64,000 bases of DNA from Paenibacillus glycinis (GCF_009909185.1 NZ_JAAAMV010000031.1:1-64000), one strand, 5' to 3'. Positions 1 through 8,822 are shown, counted from the stretch's first letter. Numbers and translations are program-made. The notes: generated by a model from the letters alone, not told the origin.

Positions 1-720
1 GAGGCGTCTTCGGCCGCGCGGTCGGCATTGCAGGCGGCGATTGATGCCGCGCAAGCGATCGCCGACGATGCGACGCATCAGACGCAGGTGCAGCTGGATG
101 CGGCGGTGACCGCTTTGCAGTCGGCGGTGGAGACGTTCGAGGATGCGATCGTCGTGGCGGGAGACGGTAGGAACTTGGTTGCTGCTTTGACGAATGCGAA
201 GCAAGGGCTGACCGACCATCCGGCGGGCACGAATGTCGGAGAGGCGTCTTCGGCCGCGCGGTCGGCATTGCAGGCGGCGATTGATGCCGCGCAAGCGATC
301 GCCGACGATGCGACGCAACAGACGCAGTCGCAACTGGATGCGGCCGTGACCGCATTGCAAGCGGCCGTAGAGACGTTCGAGGATGCGATCGTCGTGGCGG
401 GAGACGGCGGGAATTTGTCCGCGGCTTTGGCGAAAGCGAAGCAAGAGCTGACCGAACATCCGGCCGGCGACAACGTCGGCGAGGCGTCTGTGGCCTCATG
501 CTCGGCATTGCAGGCGGCAATTGATGCCGCGCAAGCGATCGCCGATACTGCGACGCAACAGACGCAATCGCAGTTAGATGCGGCAACCGTCATGCTAAAC
601 GATGCTTTAATCCGCTTTGAATCCGCTTGGGTGAATCTGGTGCTCGCGGAGCCAGCCGATGGACTGTACGGCATCCGGGACGCCCTTCGATTCAGCGTAT
701 CGTACGCGTACGAGGTCACG
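1..720 (+). repeat. Tandem 240-bp coding repeats (three copies, the last one diverging)
   Basis: Units begin at 1, 241 and 481, each opening with gaggcgtct and continuing into a run that codes for SALQAAIDAAQAIAD. The first 70 or so bases of units 1 and 2 are almost identical, and the third unit diverges towards its end. The array probably extends upstream of the window. Near-identity at the DNA level points to recent duplication or gene conversion. Confidence 0.9.
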
Positions 721-2520
721 GTGAGCGGGACGCCGGCCATTCCGTTCAAGATCGGCACGGTTGACGCCGAACAGACGGTCTACGCCGTTTACACGGGCGC
801 TCGCGGAACGCCGTTGACCGAGCTGACCTTCGAATACGAGGTTCCGGAAGGATTCGCGGATGCGGATGGCATCGAGATTGCCCCGCAGCTCGATCTTCCG
901 GCCGGCGCGGGCATTGTTCGGGCCGATGGATCGGCCGCTCCGCTTGCGTTTCGGGCGCCGAACGCGGACGGTCTGCGCGTAGTGTCGGTGCCGCCGGCGC
1001 TGAGCTTGACCGCCGGAGCCGGCGGCAGGACGACGGAAGTCACGGCAGCGGCAAGCGTCTTCGGCGCTTCGGCGGGCAACGCGCTCGTCAAGCTCGCGTG
1101 GCTGCCGGGCCGTCATGCCGTCGCTGATTTCGCGGTTGATCCCGGCGCCGATATTTTGACCGCGCGGCAATTCACCGTCGTCGCCAACGGCGATTATACC
1201 GTGTACGCGCAGGACTCGGCCGGAAACGAGGCGGTGAAAGAGCTTGTCGTTACCAACATCGCCAGTCCTTCCACGGGACCGATCGATTATTCGGGCAGTG
1301 CGGACCCTGATCCGTTCGGCGCGGCGGAAATCACGATCAACGGCATCCGCACGCCGGTGAGAGGCATGAAGGAAATATCCGCCGACGGTCAGACCGTGTT
1401 CAAGTTCATCCTTTCGCCGGAGCAAGCAGCCGAAGCATTCGCCCGGGATCAGCAGACGGGCGTCGTGGCCGTCGACGCGCCCGGCCAGGCGGTCGTGGTG
1501 AGCATGCCGGCAGCGTCGCTCCTGCTCGCGATAGAGGGACGGCCGGACGCGCAGTTGCAGGTTATCGTCAACGGAAACGGCATGCGAATACCGTTAGCCG
1601 ATATCGGACAACTTGCTGAAGGAGCTATGCTCAACGTGACGATCGCGCCGGCTTTCGGCGACGCCGATGCGGCTTTGCAGAAAGCGGCCAAGCAAGAAGG
1701 CGCGTCCCTCCTGCTGCCGCATCCGATCGCACACGGTTTGAACATCGACGGTCAGGCGATCGACGATCGGAACGGCGGCTACCCGGTGCGCACGCTTCTC
1801 TTGCCGACGGACGCCGAGCCGTCCGAAGCGACGGCGGTCTGGATCGACGCAAAAGGCGGCCTGCATTTCGCGCCTTCCGTCTTCTCCGGCGACGGATCGC
1901 GGACGGTCGCGATCACTGCGGGAGCGGGCAGCAGCATCTACGCGGTCATCCACTCCGCCCATGCCTTCGCGGACACGCAAGGCCACTGGGCGCAAAAGGA
2001 AATCGAACTGTTGGCGAACAAGCGCATAGTAGAAGGATCGCCGAATGGCGGCTTCAAGCCGAACGAGGCGATTACCCGCGCCGAGTTCGCGGCGCTGCTC
2101 GTACGCGCATTGGGGCTGTCCGAGGCGATCGACGCGAAGGCGTTCGCGGACGTCGACGCGGACGATTGGTACGCGGGAGCGGTCGGCGCGGCGCGTCATG
2201 CCGGCTTGATCGACGGTTACGGGGACGGAGACTTCCGGCCGAATGCCGGCATCACCCGGGAGCAGATGGCCGTTATGATCGCGCGGGCGATGGTTTTCGC
2301 CGGGCAATCGCCGGCTCGCAGCGCCGCCGCGCTCGAACCGTTCGCGGACGGCGGGGACATCGCGGAGTGGGCCGCGGACGCGGCGGCAAGCCTCGTCGGC
2401 GCCGGAATCATTCAAGGCGCGACGGCCGCTTCGTTCGATCCGCGGGCGCAAGCCACCCGGGCGCAAAGCGCCGTCCTGTTGACGAGAATGCTGCAGGCTT
2501 TGCGCTACATCAATTCATGA
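1..2520 (+). CDS. SLH-domain surface protein with FIVAR-like repeats (5' end outside window)
   Basis: The reading frame is already open at base 1, so the start and any signal peptide lie upstream. Visible residues 1 to about 205 are alanine-rich helical repeats of 80 residues that resemble FIVAR modules found in cell-wall adhesins and surface glycosidases. A beta-rich middle region of unknown function follows. Three S-layer homology domains (about bases 1966-2500, each opening with FAD and carrying TRAEF- or TREQ-like motifs) close the protein and should anchor it non-covalently to secondary cell-wall polymer. No catalytic domain is visible in this part; one may lie upstream. Ends at a TGA followed by a hairpin. 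Confidence is high for SLH anchoring and low for function. Confidence 0.9.
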   Translation, partial: EASSAARSALQAAIDAAQAIADDATHQTQVQLDAAVTALQSAVETFEDAIVVAGDGRNLVAALTNAKQGLTDHPAGTNVGEASSAARSALQAAIDAAQAIADDATQQTQSQLDAAVTALQAAVETFEDAIVVAGDGGNLSAALAKAKQELTEHPAGDNVGEASVASCSALQAAIDAAQAIADTATQQTQSQLDAATVMLNDALIRFESAWVNLVLAEPADGLYGIRDALRFSVSYAYEVTVSGTPAIPFKIGTVDAEQTVYAVYTGARGTPLTELTFEYEVPEGFADADGIEIAPQLDLPAGAGIVRADGSAAPLAFRAPNADGLRVVSVPPALSLTAGAGGRTTEVTAAASVFGASAGNALVKLAWLPGRHAVADFAVDPGADILTARQFTVVANGDYTVYAQDSAGNEAVKELVVTNIASPSTGPIDYSGSADPDPFGAAEITINGIRTPVRGMKEISADGQTVFKFILSPEQAAEAFARDQQTGVVAVDAPGQAVVVSMPAASLLLAIEGRPDAQLQVIVNGNGMRIPLADIGQLAEGAMLNVTIAPAFGDADAALQKAAKQEGASLLLPHPIAHGLNIDGQAIDDRNGGYPVRTLLLPTDAEPSEATAVWIDAKGGLHFAPSVFSGDGSRTVAITAGAGSSIYAVIHSAHAFADTQGHWAQKEIELLANKRIVEGSPNGGFKPNEAITRAEFAALLVRALGLSEAIDAKAFADVDADDWYAGAVGAARHAGLIDGYGDGDFRPNAGITREQMAVMIARAMVFAGQSPARSAAALEPFADGGDIAEWAADAAASLVGAGIIQGATAASFDPRAQATRAQSAVLLTRMLQALRYINS

Positions 2521-2528
2521 ATCATGTT

Positions 2529-2568
2529 CAACCTTCGTTGTCCGACGTGACGGCGAAGGTTGTTTGTT
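2529..2568 (+). terminator. Hairpin after the SLH protein gene
   Basis: Arms caaccttcg (2529-2537) and cgaaggttg (2554-2562) are followed by a short T-rich stretch, as expected for a weak intrinsic terminator of the upstream gene. Confidence 0.6.
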
Positions 2569-2609
2569 GCTTACGCCGCTTCGGCGATACCGGATTGCAG
2601 GGCATGCGT

Positions 2610-2638
2610 TTGACTGAGCGCTGAACGGCTGTTACAAT
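2610..2638 (+). promoter_or_regulatory. Sigma-A-type promoter for the TetR gene
   Basis: TTGACT (2610-2615), 17-base spacer, TACAAT (2633-2638), about 60 bases upstream of the TetR start. Confidence 0.6.
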
Positions 2639-2699
2639 GCTTGTAATTTGTCATGCGTCGCCGCAAGCGAAATCGAATCCAGAGAGGAGGCGCCGTCCG

Positions 2700-3287
2700 A
2701 TGGCCGAAGAAACGCTTACCAAAGATAGTATCCTTGACGCCGCCGAGAGCGTGCTGCGTAAATTCGGACTCGCCAAAACGAATATGTCCGATATCGGCCG
2801 CGCGCTCGGCGTCAGCCATGCCGCTTTATACCGGCATTTCGACGGCAAGGCCGCGCTGCGCAAAGCGGTCGTGGAAAGGTGGCTGCTCGGATCGCTCGCG
2901 CCGCTCGAAGCCTCGGTCAGGGAGGAAGACGCGCCGGAGCGGCGATTGTACCGCTGGCTGCAGACGCTGCGCGCCTTCAAGCGCGAACGCGCCCGCAAGG
3001 ACCCGGAATTGTTTGCCATGTACGCGGCATTGGTCGCGGAGACGGAAGGAGCGCTCGAGGAGCATCTTCAACATCTCATGTTGCAGCTGACATCCATCAT
3101 CGAGTCCGGAATGGCGGTCGGAGCTTTTGCATGCGAGGATGCCGGCCAGTCGGCGATGGCCATCCTCATGGCGACGACGCGGTTTCATCACGCCGCCCAT
3201 GCGGCGGAGTGGGAGCTTCCGGATTCCGACGCCAGGTTCGAGGCGATTTGGAAGCTGGTGTTGAACGGACTCGCCTCGCGGACCTGA
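2700..3287 (+). CDS. TetR/AcrR-family transcriptional regulator
   Basis: A 195-residue DNA-binding repressor-type protein. Residues about 10-55 form the TetR helix-turn-helix (DIGRALGVSHAALYRHF); the rest is the helical ligand-binding and dimer domain. The ATG at 2700 is chosen over an upstream frame opening because a strong gagaggagg ribosome binding site lies just before it. It stands alone between two hairpins, and the gene it controls cannot be named; the NAD(P)-binding reductase downstream is a candidate but is separated by a terminator. Confidence 0.85.
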   Translation: MAEETLTKDSILDAAESVLRKFGLAKTNMSDIGRALGVSHAALYRHFDGKAALRKAVVERWLLGSLAPLEASVREEDAPERRLYRWLQTLRAFKRERARKDPELFAMYAALVAETEGALEEHLQHLMLQLTSIIESGMAVGAFACEDAGQSAMAILMATTRFHHAAHAAEWELPDSDARFEAIWKLVLNGLASRT

Positions 3288-3434
3288 CGTCGTTCACGGG
3301 CCTGACGCCGATCTCGCGTCTGAGCCGATCACGGATCAGCGAGACAGGCGTAACCCGCTTTCCTGAAGTCATCCGCGAGACTGACGTAACTCGCGTTCTT
3401 GACGTAACTCGCGTTCACGACGTCGCTCGCGTTT
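3284..3434 (+). repeat. Degenerate 18-bp tandem repeat (minisatellite)
   Basis: Units at 3284, 3302, 3320, then a 25-base interruption, then 3363, 3381, 3399 and 3417. The best pair is ctgacgtaactcgcgttc (3381) and ttgacgtaactcgcgttc (3399). The array starts on the last codon of the TetR gene and runs into non-coding sequence. One reading frame through it gives a repeating six-residue pattern (DVTRVL-like), but no start or ribosome site supports translation. Confidence 0.75.
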
Positions 3435-3483
3435 CTCACTTCCCGCAACCCCGAATCGCTCGCTCCTTGCTAATAACGTGCCC

Positions 3484-3541
3484 AAATACCGCTGCCTTGC
3501 TCCGAAACCGGAACGTCAAGGCAGCGGGTATTTGTCTTTTA
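3484..3541 (+). terminator. Intrinsic terminator
   Basis: A 16-bp stem (arms 3484-3499 and 3517-3533, one bulged base) is followed by gtctttta. It ends the transcript of the TetR gene. Confidence 0.75.
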
Positions 3542-3570
3542 CCAATAACAAATTACAAAATTAATAAAAA

Positions 3571-3603
3571 GTAACTTGTAACATGTAACGCATCATGTTA
3601 AGC
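3571..3603 (+). promoter_or_regulatory. Repeated GTAAC motif upstream of the reductase, candidate operator
   Basis: gtaac, tgtaac and atgtaac occur in close succession in an AT-rich stretch, with a related catgttaag just after. NmrA-like reductases are often controlled by HxlR/MarR-type repressors that bind such sites; the regulator is not adjacent here. Inference only. Confidence 0.35.
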
Positions 3604-3636
3604 TAATAACCGAATCTACGAAGGAGGCGGTTATGG

Positions 3637-4500
3637 ATGTATGCAATCATGGGCGTTACGGGGCAAGTAGGCGGCGCGGCGGCCAAAAAGCTGTTGGCGG
3701 CGGGCAAGGCGGTCAGGGCGATCGTGCGCGACGAACGGAAAGCCGAGGCATGGAGAGCGCTGGGGGCTGAAGCGGCCATCGCGGATTATCTCGATTCCGC
3801 CGCGCTCGAAGCGGCTTTCGCCGGTGCGGAAGGGGTCTTCGTCATGATTCCGCCGACCTTCTACCCGAAGGACGGATTTCCGGAAGCGCGGGCATTCGTC
3901 AAGGCGGTCGGAACGGCGCTTGAAAAGGCGGCGGTGCCGAAGTTCGCGGCTTTATCCTCCGTCGGCGCGCATCGAAGCGAAGGTCTCGGCATCATCGAGT
4001 CGCTGCACATCCTTGAAACGGAACTGGGCCGGCTGGCCATTCCTTCGGTGTTTCTGCGCGCCGCGTGGTTCATGGAGAACGCGCTTTGGGATATCGAGCC
4101 GGCGCGCGCCGATGGCCGTGTTCCGCATTTTCTCTCGCCGCTCGACCGCAAGATCCCGATGATCTCGACGGCGGATGTCGGGGCAATCGCGGCGGATGCG
4201 CTTCAGCAAACCTGGTCCGGCACCCGTTGCCTGGAATTGCTCGGGCCCGAATCTTACTCGCCGGCCGATATCGCCGCGGTCCTCGCCAAGCTGATCGGCC
4301 GCCCGGCGGAGGCGATCTCCGTTCCGCGCGCGGACTGGGCGGATGCGTTTATTCGGCAAGGCGGGCCGGCGGATCGGGTGAACGGCAGACTGGCGATGCT
4401 GGACGGCTTCAATGCAGGCTGGATCGACTTCGAATACCGAGGCACCGAGATCGTTCGAGGCACGATCGCGCTGGAGGAAGCGTTGGCGAAGCTGCTGTAG
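3637..4500 (+). CDS. NmrA-like NAD(P)-binding oxidoreductase (atypical SDR)
   Basis: A 287-residue cytosolic protein with a Rossmann nucleotide-binding start (GVTGQVG, residues 6-12), as in the NmrA / quinone oxidoreductase 2 type of extended short-chain dehydrogenases. The family includes NADPH-dependent quinone or small-aldehyde reductases and also non-catalytic redox sensors, so the substrate is unknown. The ATG at 3637 has aaggagg at 3621. It is transcribed alone, convergent with the ger operon, and a shared hairpin lies at its 3' side. Confidence 0.8.
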   Translation: MYAIMGVTGQVGGAAAKKLLAAGKAVRAIVRDERKAEAWRALGAEAAIADYLDSAALEAAFAGAEGVFVMIPPTFYPKDGFPEARAFVKAVGTALEKAAVPKFAALSSVGAHRSEGLGIIESLHILETELGRLAIPSVFLRAAWFMENALWDIEPARADGRVPHFLSPLDRKIPMISTADVGAIAADALQQTWSGTRCLELLGPESYSPADIAAVLAKLIGRPAEAISVPRADWADAFIRQGGPADRVNGRLAMLDGFNAGWIDFEYRGTEIVRGTIALEEALAKLL

Positions 4501-4505
4501 GCGCC

Positions 4506-4624
4506 GAGATCGTTCAGCTGACAAGCGCCGATCAATCGGCTTGCCGACGCCGAGCAACCGGATGATCGGCATGAAAATGCAGCGACTGGCAAGCACAGAG
4601 AAAACGAGATCGCTCAGCTGACAA
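4506..4624 (+). repeat. Two 19-bp direct repeats spaced 100 bp apart
   Basis: gagatcgttcagctgacaa at 4506 and gagatcgctcagctgacaa at 4606 differ by one base. A shorter gagatcgctcgg follows the second copy. They lie in the non-coding gap between the convergent reductase and ger operon. No function is evident. Confidence 0.6.
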
Positions 4625-4698
4625 CTCCGAGATCGCTCGGTGCCTGCAGCGATGCCGATCGCGAACGATCGCCATTACTCAACATCGGATATCCGAAG

Positions 4699-4754
4699 AA
4701 GCCGCAGCAACCGTGCCCGGGCCTCAACCCCCGAGCGGTCCTTGCGGCTTTTTG
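4699..4754 (+). terminator. Hairpin between convergent genes, probably bidirectional
   Basis: aagccgca (4699-4706) pairs with tgcggctt (4743-4750). TTTTT follows on the plus strand, ending the reductase transcript; on the minus strand the stem overlaps the end of gerB and is followed by a weaker tcttc. Confidence 0.6.
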
Positions 4755-5833
4755 CGGATCGCTGCCGTAAGATAAAGCAGCAGCGGGATAAGCACGAGCG
4801 GGATAAGCGACATGGTCGACCAGGATTGGGCGATGCTTTTCTGCACGACGACCATGTTGGAGTAGCACATCAACCCCAAGACGATTCCGCCCAGCATGAT
4901 CGGCCAGATCAGAATTTTCTCGTCCTGCAGGCGCAGGACATGCGAGACGCAGACGATCGCCGCTTGGAAGGAGATCAGGATGCGAACGAAGATGGAAAAC
5001 AGCCAGATGAAGATCAGCACGCCCTCGAGCCGCTCGAGAAAACCGCCGATGGAGACGTTTTTCGCCAGCAGGTAGGTGGGATATACGTTGTTTCCGGTCT
5101 GTTCTGCGCCCAGCATCATCACGCAGAGCAGCGTCATCAGGACGAGCACGAAATTGCCCGCCAGCGTGCCCCCGATAAGCGCCCGCCGCCGGCCTTTTCC
5201 CTTCGCGACATACGGGTAGAGCGTCATCAGCAGCACCGAGTTTTGCAAGGAATAGAACGAGTAGGCGCCCTTCAATATCGGCTTGGCGCCGAACTCGAAT
5301 ACCGGGAGCAGCCTGGACGGATCCAGGATCGGCAGCAAGCAGACGAGGAGCAGGAGCATCAGGACGGCCGTCCACGGGTAGAAGATCTCGACCGCGTTGG
5401 CATACACCGTGCAGCCCGACTTCAAGGCGATGACCACGACGAGGGCGAACAGCACCATCAGCGCTTCGACCGGCGTATCCTGCAGCAGCTGCGTCGTCAT
5501 GAAGAAGCCCATTGAACCGATCATGAGCGAGCCCAGGAAAAAGCAATACAGCGTAAAAATCAGCGTGATCAGCGCGCCGGCCCATTTGCCGAGCAGCGAA
5601 TCGGCGTATTGGGCCAGATGCTGGTCCGGAAATTTCTCGGCCAGCGCGGCATACAACATGACGAGCAGCACGTTGACGACGGTGCCGACGATGCCGGCGA
5701 TCCACGCATCCTGCTTGGCTGCGGCGGCCAGCCCGCTCGGCGCGATCAGGATCGACGTGCCGATCGTCACGAAGATGACGATGAGGGTAAACGACCGGAT
5801 GCTGATTCGGGGTTTGTTCGTATCCAAGCTCAT
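4724..5833 (-). CDS. gerB: Spore germination receptor permease subunit (GerAB family)
   Basis: A 369-residue protein of about ten membrane segments, the amino acid/polyamine/organocation-type permease fold of GerAB/GerKB subunits. It sits in the inner membrane of the spore and forms the nutrient-binding part of a germinant receptor with GerA and GerC subunits. The length fits the family (about 365). The ATG at 5833 is preceded by aaggagtgg. It is the last gene of a four-gene operon read from 8822 downward, 12 bases after the small D subunit gene. The germinant cannot be told from sequence. Confidence 0.9.
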   Translation of the reverse strand: MSLDTNKPRISIRSFTLIVIFVTIGTSILIAPSGLAAAAKQDAWIAGIVGTVVNVLLVMLYAALAEKFPDQHLAQYADSLLGKWAGALITLIFTLYCFFLGSLMIGSMGFFMTTQLLQDTPVEALMVLFALVVVIALKSGCTVYANAVEIFYPWTAVLMLLLLVCLLPILDPSRLLPVFEFGAKPILKGAYSFYSLQNSVLLMTLYPYVAKGKGRRRALIGGTLAGNFVLVLMTLLCVMMLGAEQTGNNVYPTYLLAKNVSIGGFLERLEGVLIFIWLFSIFVRILISFQAAIVCVSHVLRLQDEKILIWPIMLGGIVLGLMCYSNMVVVQKSIAQSWSTMSLIPLVLIPLLLYLTAAIRKKPQGPLGG

Positions 5834-5845
5834 CCACTCCTTGGC

Positions 5846-6079
5846 TCAGCTGAGCATGGCGAAAATCGCCTTGCTCAGCGGATCGAATAGCGACATCGTC
5901 ATTTTCAGCGGATTCGGCAAGTCGACCTGCGTCAATTCCAAGGTGAACAGGACCGCGCCCGCCGTCATGAGCAGGAAGTAGACCGAGATGTCCTTTCCTC
6001 GCCGTTTCCCTTTCAACGGACGAAGCTCGAACCAGCTGATCAAAGCGATGACAAGAAGCACCATTAAAGCGGAAACCAT
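5846..6079 (-). CDS. Small two-helix membrane protein, GerD-subunit type (not the GerD lipoprotein)
   Basis: 77 residues with two predicted transmembrane helices (about 3-17 and 32-52) joined by a short basic loop (RPLKGKRRGKD). Small two-helix D subunits are encoded in or next to many ger receptor operons in Bacillales and modulate receptor function. Here it lies between the gerC-like gene (4-base gap) and the gerB-like gene, with gaaaggag before its ATG, so it is translated as part of the operon. Named by context and topology rather than by sequence motif. Confidence 0.8.
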   Translation of the reverse strand: MVSALMVLLVIALISWFELRPLKGKRRGKDISVYFLLMTAGAVLFTLELTQVDLPNPLKMTMSLFDPLSKAIFAMLS

Positions 6080-6083
6080 CGGC

Positions 6084-7292
6084 TTACTCTCCTTTCTCGG
6101 TTTGGCGGGTTACGGGCTGCTGGGTCGTTCCGATCCGTCTCGTATTGGTGCGGACATGGACATGAACGGGAACGTCCAGGTACGTCGCGTTCCAATCCTT
6201 GATTCGATGCCAGATCTTCGGATGCTGGCGATGCACCTGCTGCCCGAACCCGAAGACGTCGATCCGCAGATTTTTCTTGGTATTCGCGACCGTGTTTTGG
6301 ACGATCCGGCGGACCTTCGCGTCCGTCTGCCGGTCAAACCATTTCATCGTCGCTTCGTTCATCATGTCCAAGTCGCATTCGACGTCGGAGATATCCTGTT
6401 CCATCGTGAGGTAGACATGGACGGCCAGGTCGCCTTTGCTTTTGCCGCGGATCTTGATTTTGGAATGGATGTTGAACAGCTCCACCGAGGCGCGCCCTTT
6501 GTCCGGGCAACCCAGATAGCCCACGGTCCATTTGATCGAATCGTGCACGTAATTGAGCGCTTTCGTCCCGTTCTCGTCCAGCCAGCCGACCATGCGGTCC
6601 CTCTTGAAGATGGCGGTTCCCGAGTATTCCAAATTGCTGGACGGGGAAATCTCCTGATGGTTCTTCTCGTTGGCGTTGCCGGGATCGCCGACGATCTCGA
6701 TGCCGGTCATGAAGGCGCTCATGCCTTCCGTTTCGGTGGCGATCAGCAGCTCGTTGAGCGTCATCTTGCTGGTCGCGGCCCACTGCTCGTCGGAGTTCCG
6801 GAGCTTGGTGAACAGATTGTTGGCCGGAATCGGGTCCATCGAGCTGTACATCTTCAGGATGTCCGACGCCCGGCGGTTCTTCGCCACGACCAGGAAGAAG
6901 TCGTTGCGCATCTCGGCGTAGCGGGACAAATAATCGAGCGGCTTGCGCAGTCCTTCGCGCGCGGTACTCTCTCCGAACACGACCATGCGCAGATGGGAGA
7001 ATTGCAGCCGCCGCGGCGTAAGCACGGTCAAGCGCCCGAGTGCGTCGGGCAGCGTTTTCCCGTCCTGCTCCAGCGTCACGACCGGCGCCAGCTTGGAGCC
7101 GTAGCTGCTTTTGGGAGATACCTCCGCCGGATTGACGATCTGTACGGATATATGATAAGCATCGCCGACCCGATCGATGCCGAGGCCGGCGACGATGGAC
7201 ATCTCGTTCAATTCTTGACGGTCCCAGCATCCGGCCAGGGGAACGAGCAGGATCATCGACAACATAACGGGAAGGACCCTCCGAAGGCGCAT
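6084..7292 (-). CDS. gerC: Spore germination lipoprotein subunit (Ger(x)C family)
   Basis: 402 residues. The N-terminus is a lipoprotein signal peptide ending in the lipobox LAGC, with acylation expected at the Cys, followed by the family hallmark WDRQELN and GLGIDR. GerC subunits sit on the outer face of the spore inner membrane and are needed for assembly of the germinant receptor. ATG at 7292 with aaggagg upstream; 27 bases separate it from gerA. Confidence 0.93.
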   Translation of the reverse strand: MRLRRVLPVMLSMILLVPLAGCWDRQELNEMSIVAGLGIDRVGDAYHISVQIVNPAEVSPKSSYGSKLAPVVTLEQDGKTLPDALGRLTVLTPRRLQFSHLRMVVFGESTAREGLRKPLDYLSRYAEMRNDFFLVVAKNRRASDILKMYSSMDPIPANNLFTKLRNSDEQWAATSKMTLNELLIATETEGMSAFMTGIEIVGDPGNANEKNHQEISPSSNLEYSGTAIFKRDRMVGWLDENGTKALNYVHDSIKWTVGYLGCPDKGRASVELFNIHSKIKIRGKSKGDLAVHVYLTMEQDISDVECDLDMMNEATMKWFDRQTDAKVRRIVQNTVANTKKNLRIDVFGFGQQVHRQHPKIWHRIKDWNATYLDVPVHVHVRTNTRRIGTTQQPVTRQTEKGE

Positions 7293-7319
7293 CGTTCGTT
7301 CCTCCTTATGGCGCGGACT

Positions 7320-8822
7320 TTATTTCTGGCGGATGACGTTCCGCTTGGCTACGTTCTCCGGGCGCTTCTTCATGAAGGGGATGGGCATGCGCCACAGCGT
7401 GTCCTTCTGGTCGGATTGGATGAACGGCGCAAGCGGCGACATGTAAGGTACGCCGAAGGAACGAAGGGCGCACAAGCGCAGCACGAGCACGATCATGCCG
7501 AGAAACAGCCCGAACAACCCGAAGGACGCGGCGATCATCATGAACACGAACCGGATCATCCGCGCGGCGATGCCGATATTGAAGGCCGGCATGACGAAAT
7601 TCGCGATCGCCGTGATCGACACGACGATGACCATGGCGGCGGTGACGAGCCCGGCTTCGACCGACGCCTGGCCGATGACGAGCGTGCCCACGATGGAGAT
7701 GGATTGGCCGATCGTACGCGGCATGCGCACGCTGGCCTCGCGCAGAATCTCGAACGTCACCTCCATGATCAGCGCTTCCACGAAGGCCGGGAACGGCACG
7801 CCTTCACGCTGGCTGGCGAGGTTGTAGAGCAGGATCGTCGGCAGCAGCTCCTGATGATACGTCGTGACGGCGATATACAAGGACGGGGTGAATACCGCCA
7901 GGATAAAGGAGAGCATGCGGATCATTCGGATCAAGCTGGAGAACATCGAGCGCTGGTAGTAATCCTCCGGGGATTGGAACATCTGCGCGAACAGCGCGGG
8001 CACGACTAGCGCGAACGGCGTGCCGTCCACCAAGATGGCGACCCGGCCCTCGAGCAGCTGGGCGGCGATGACATCCGGACGCTCCGAGTTGCTGACCGTC
8101 GGGAAGATCGAGAATTGGCTGTCCTGAATCGACTCCTCGATGTAGTTGCTCTCCAGTATCCCGTCGATGTCGATCTTGTCCAGCCTGCGTCTGAGCTCCT
8201 CGAGCACCTCCATGGACACGATTCCGTCCAAATACACGATCAGAACGTTCGTCTGCGTCACGCGTCCGATCTTGCGCGGCTCCGCCCACAATCGGCGATC
8301 CCTGATTTTGCGGCGGAGCATGGACATGTTCCAGCTCAGCACCTCGGTGAACCCCTCCCGGGGTCCGCGAACGACGGATTGCACGTTGGGCTCTTCGACT
8401 TGGCGCGCATTGATTTTCTGGGTCGAGACGCACAGCGCGACCGTTTCGCCTTCGAGCAGCAAAATGCCGTTCCCGGCGAAGAGATGATCGTACAATTCCA
8501 CGAAATCGGATACTTTCCATACGTTGCTATCCGCGATGACGAATTGCATCAAATAATCCGGCAGCGAAAATTCGCCGTCGGCGGTTTCACGGGCCGCCGT
8601 CTTGCCGTATTCCAGCAGGGAGCGGACCAGGTCATGCGTATCGGAGAGGCCCTCCATCGAAACGATGGCGGCATGGACCTGCTTTTTCCCCGGCAAACCG
8701 ATTTGCAATTCCCGGATCTTGATGTCGCTGCTGCCGCCGCTCTCGCGCTTAAGCCGGTTTACGTTGTCTTCGAGGCGCGCGACGATTGCGTCCGATTCGC
8801 CGTTGACCGTGGTTCCGCTCAT
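7320..8822 (-). CDS. gerA: Spore germination receptor subunit A (GerAA/GerKA family)
   Basis: 500 residues: a large soluble N-terminal region (to about residue 280) followed by four to six membrane helices containing the conserved segment around PRTIGQSISIVG, then a basic cytosolic tail. This is the standard architecture of GerA subunits, which oligomerise in the spore inner membrane as nutrient-gated channels. The ATG at 8822 is preferred over GTG at 8831 because caggtgag ends five bases before it. First gene of the operon A-C-D-B. Expression in the forespore under sigma-G is expected for the family, but no convincing sigma-G site could be assigned. Confidence 0.93.
   Translation of the reverse strand: MSGTTVNGESDAIVARLEDNVNRLKRESGGSSDIKIRELQIGLPGKKQVHAAIVSMEGLSDTHDLVRSLLEYGKTAARETADGEFSLPDYLMQFVIADSNVWKVSDFVELYDHLFAGNGILLLEGETVALCVSTQKINARQVEEPNVQSVVRGPREGFTEVLSWNMSMLRRKIRDRRLWAEPRKIGRVTQTNVLIVYLDGIVSMEVLEELRRRLDKIDIDGILESNYIEESIQDSQFSIFPTVSNSERPDVIAAQLLEGRVAILVDGTPFALVVPALFAQMFQSPEDYYQRSMFSSLIRMIRMLSFILAVFTPSLYIAVTTYHQELLPTILLYNLASQREGVPFPAFVEALIMEVTFEILREASVRMPRTIGQSISIVGTLVIGQASVEAGLVTAAMVIVVSITAIANFVMPAFNIGIAARMIRFVFMMIAASFGLFGLFLGMIVLVLRLCALRSFGVPYMSPLAPFIQSDQKDTLWRMPIPFMKKRPENVAKRNVIRQK

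Noticed and set aside
1..720. CRISPR-like repeat array
   Set aside because: The units are 240 bases, contiguous and in frame in a surface protein, with no spacers.
78..758. Minus-strand frame of 226 codons under the 240-bp repeats
   Set aside because: It is an artefact of the repetitive GC-rich coding strand, with no start signal.
3284..3434. CRISPR array from 18-bp repeats
   Set aside because: The repeats are directly adjacent without spacers, degenerate, and no cas genes are present.
2879..3574. 231-codon frame that includes the six-residue repeats
   Set aside because: It overlaps the TetR gene in another frame and begins inside it without a ribosome site.
5988..8009. A 673-codon plus-strand frame antisense to the ger operon
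   Set aside because: It mirrors the codon structure of gerC and gerA on the other strand, is full of His/Arg/Asp-rich low-quality sequence, and has no ribosome site or domain.
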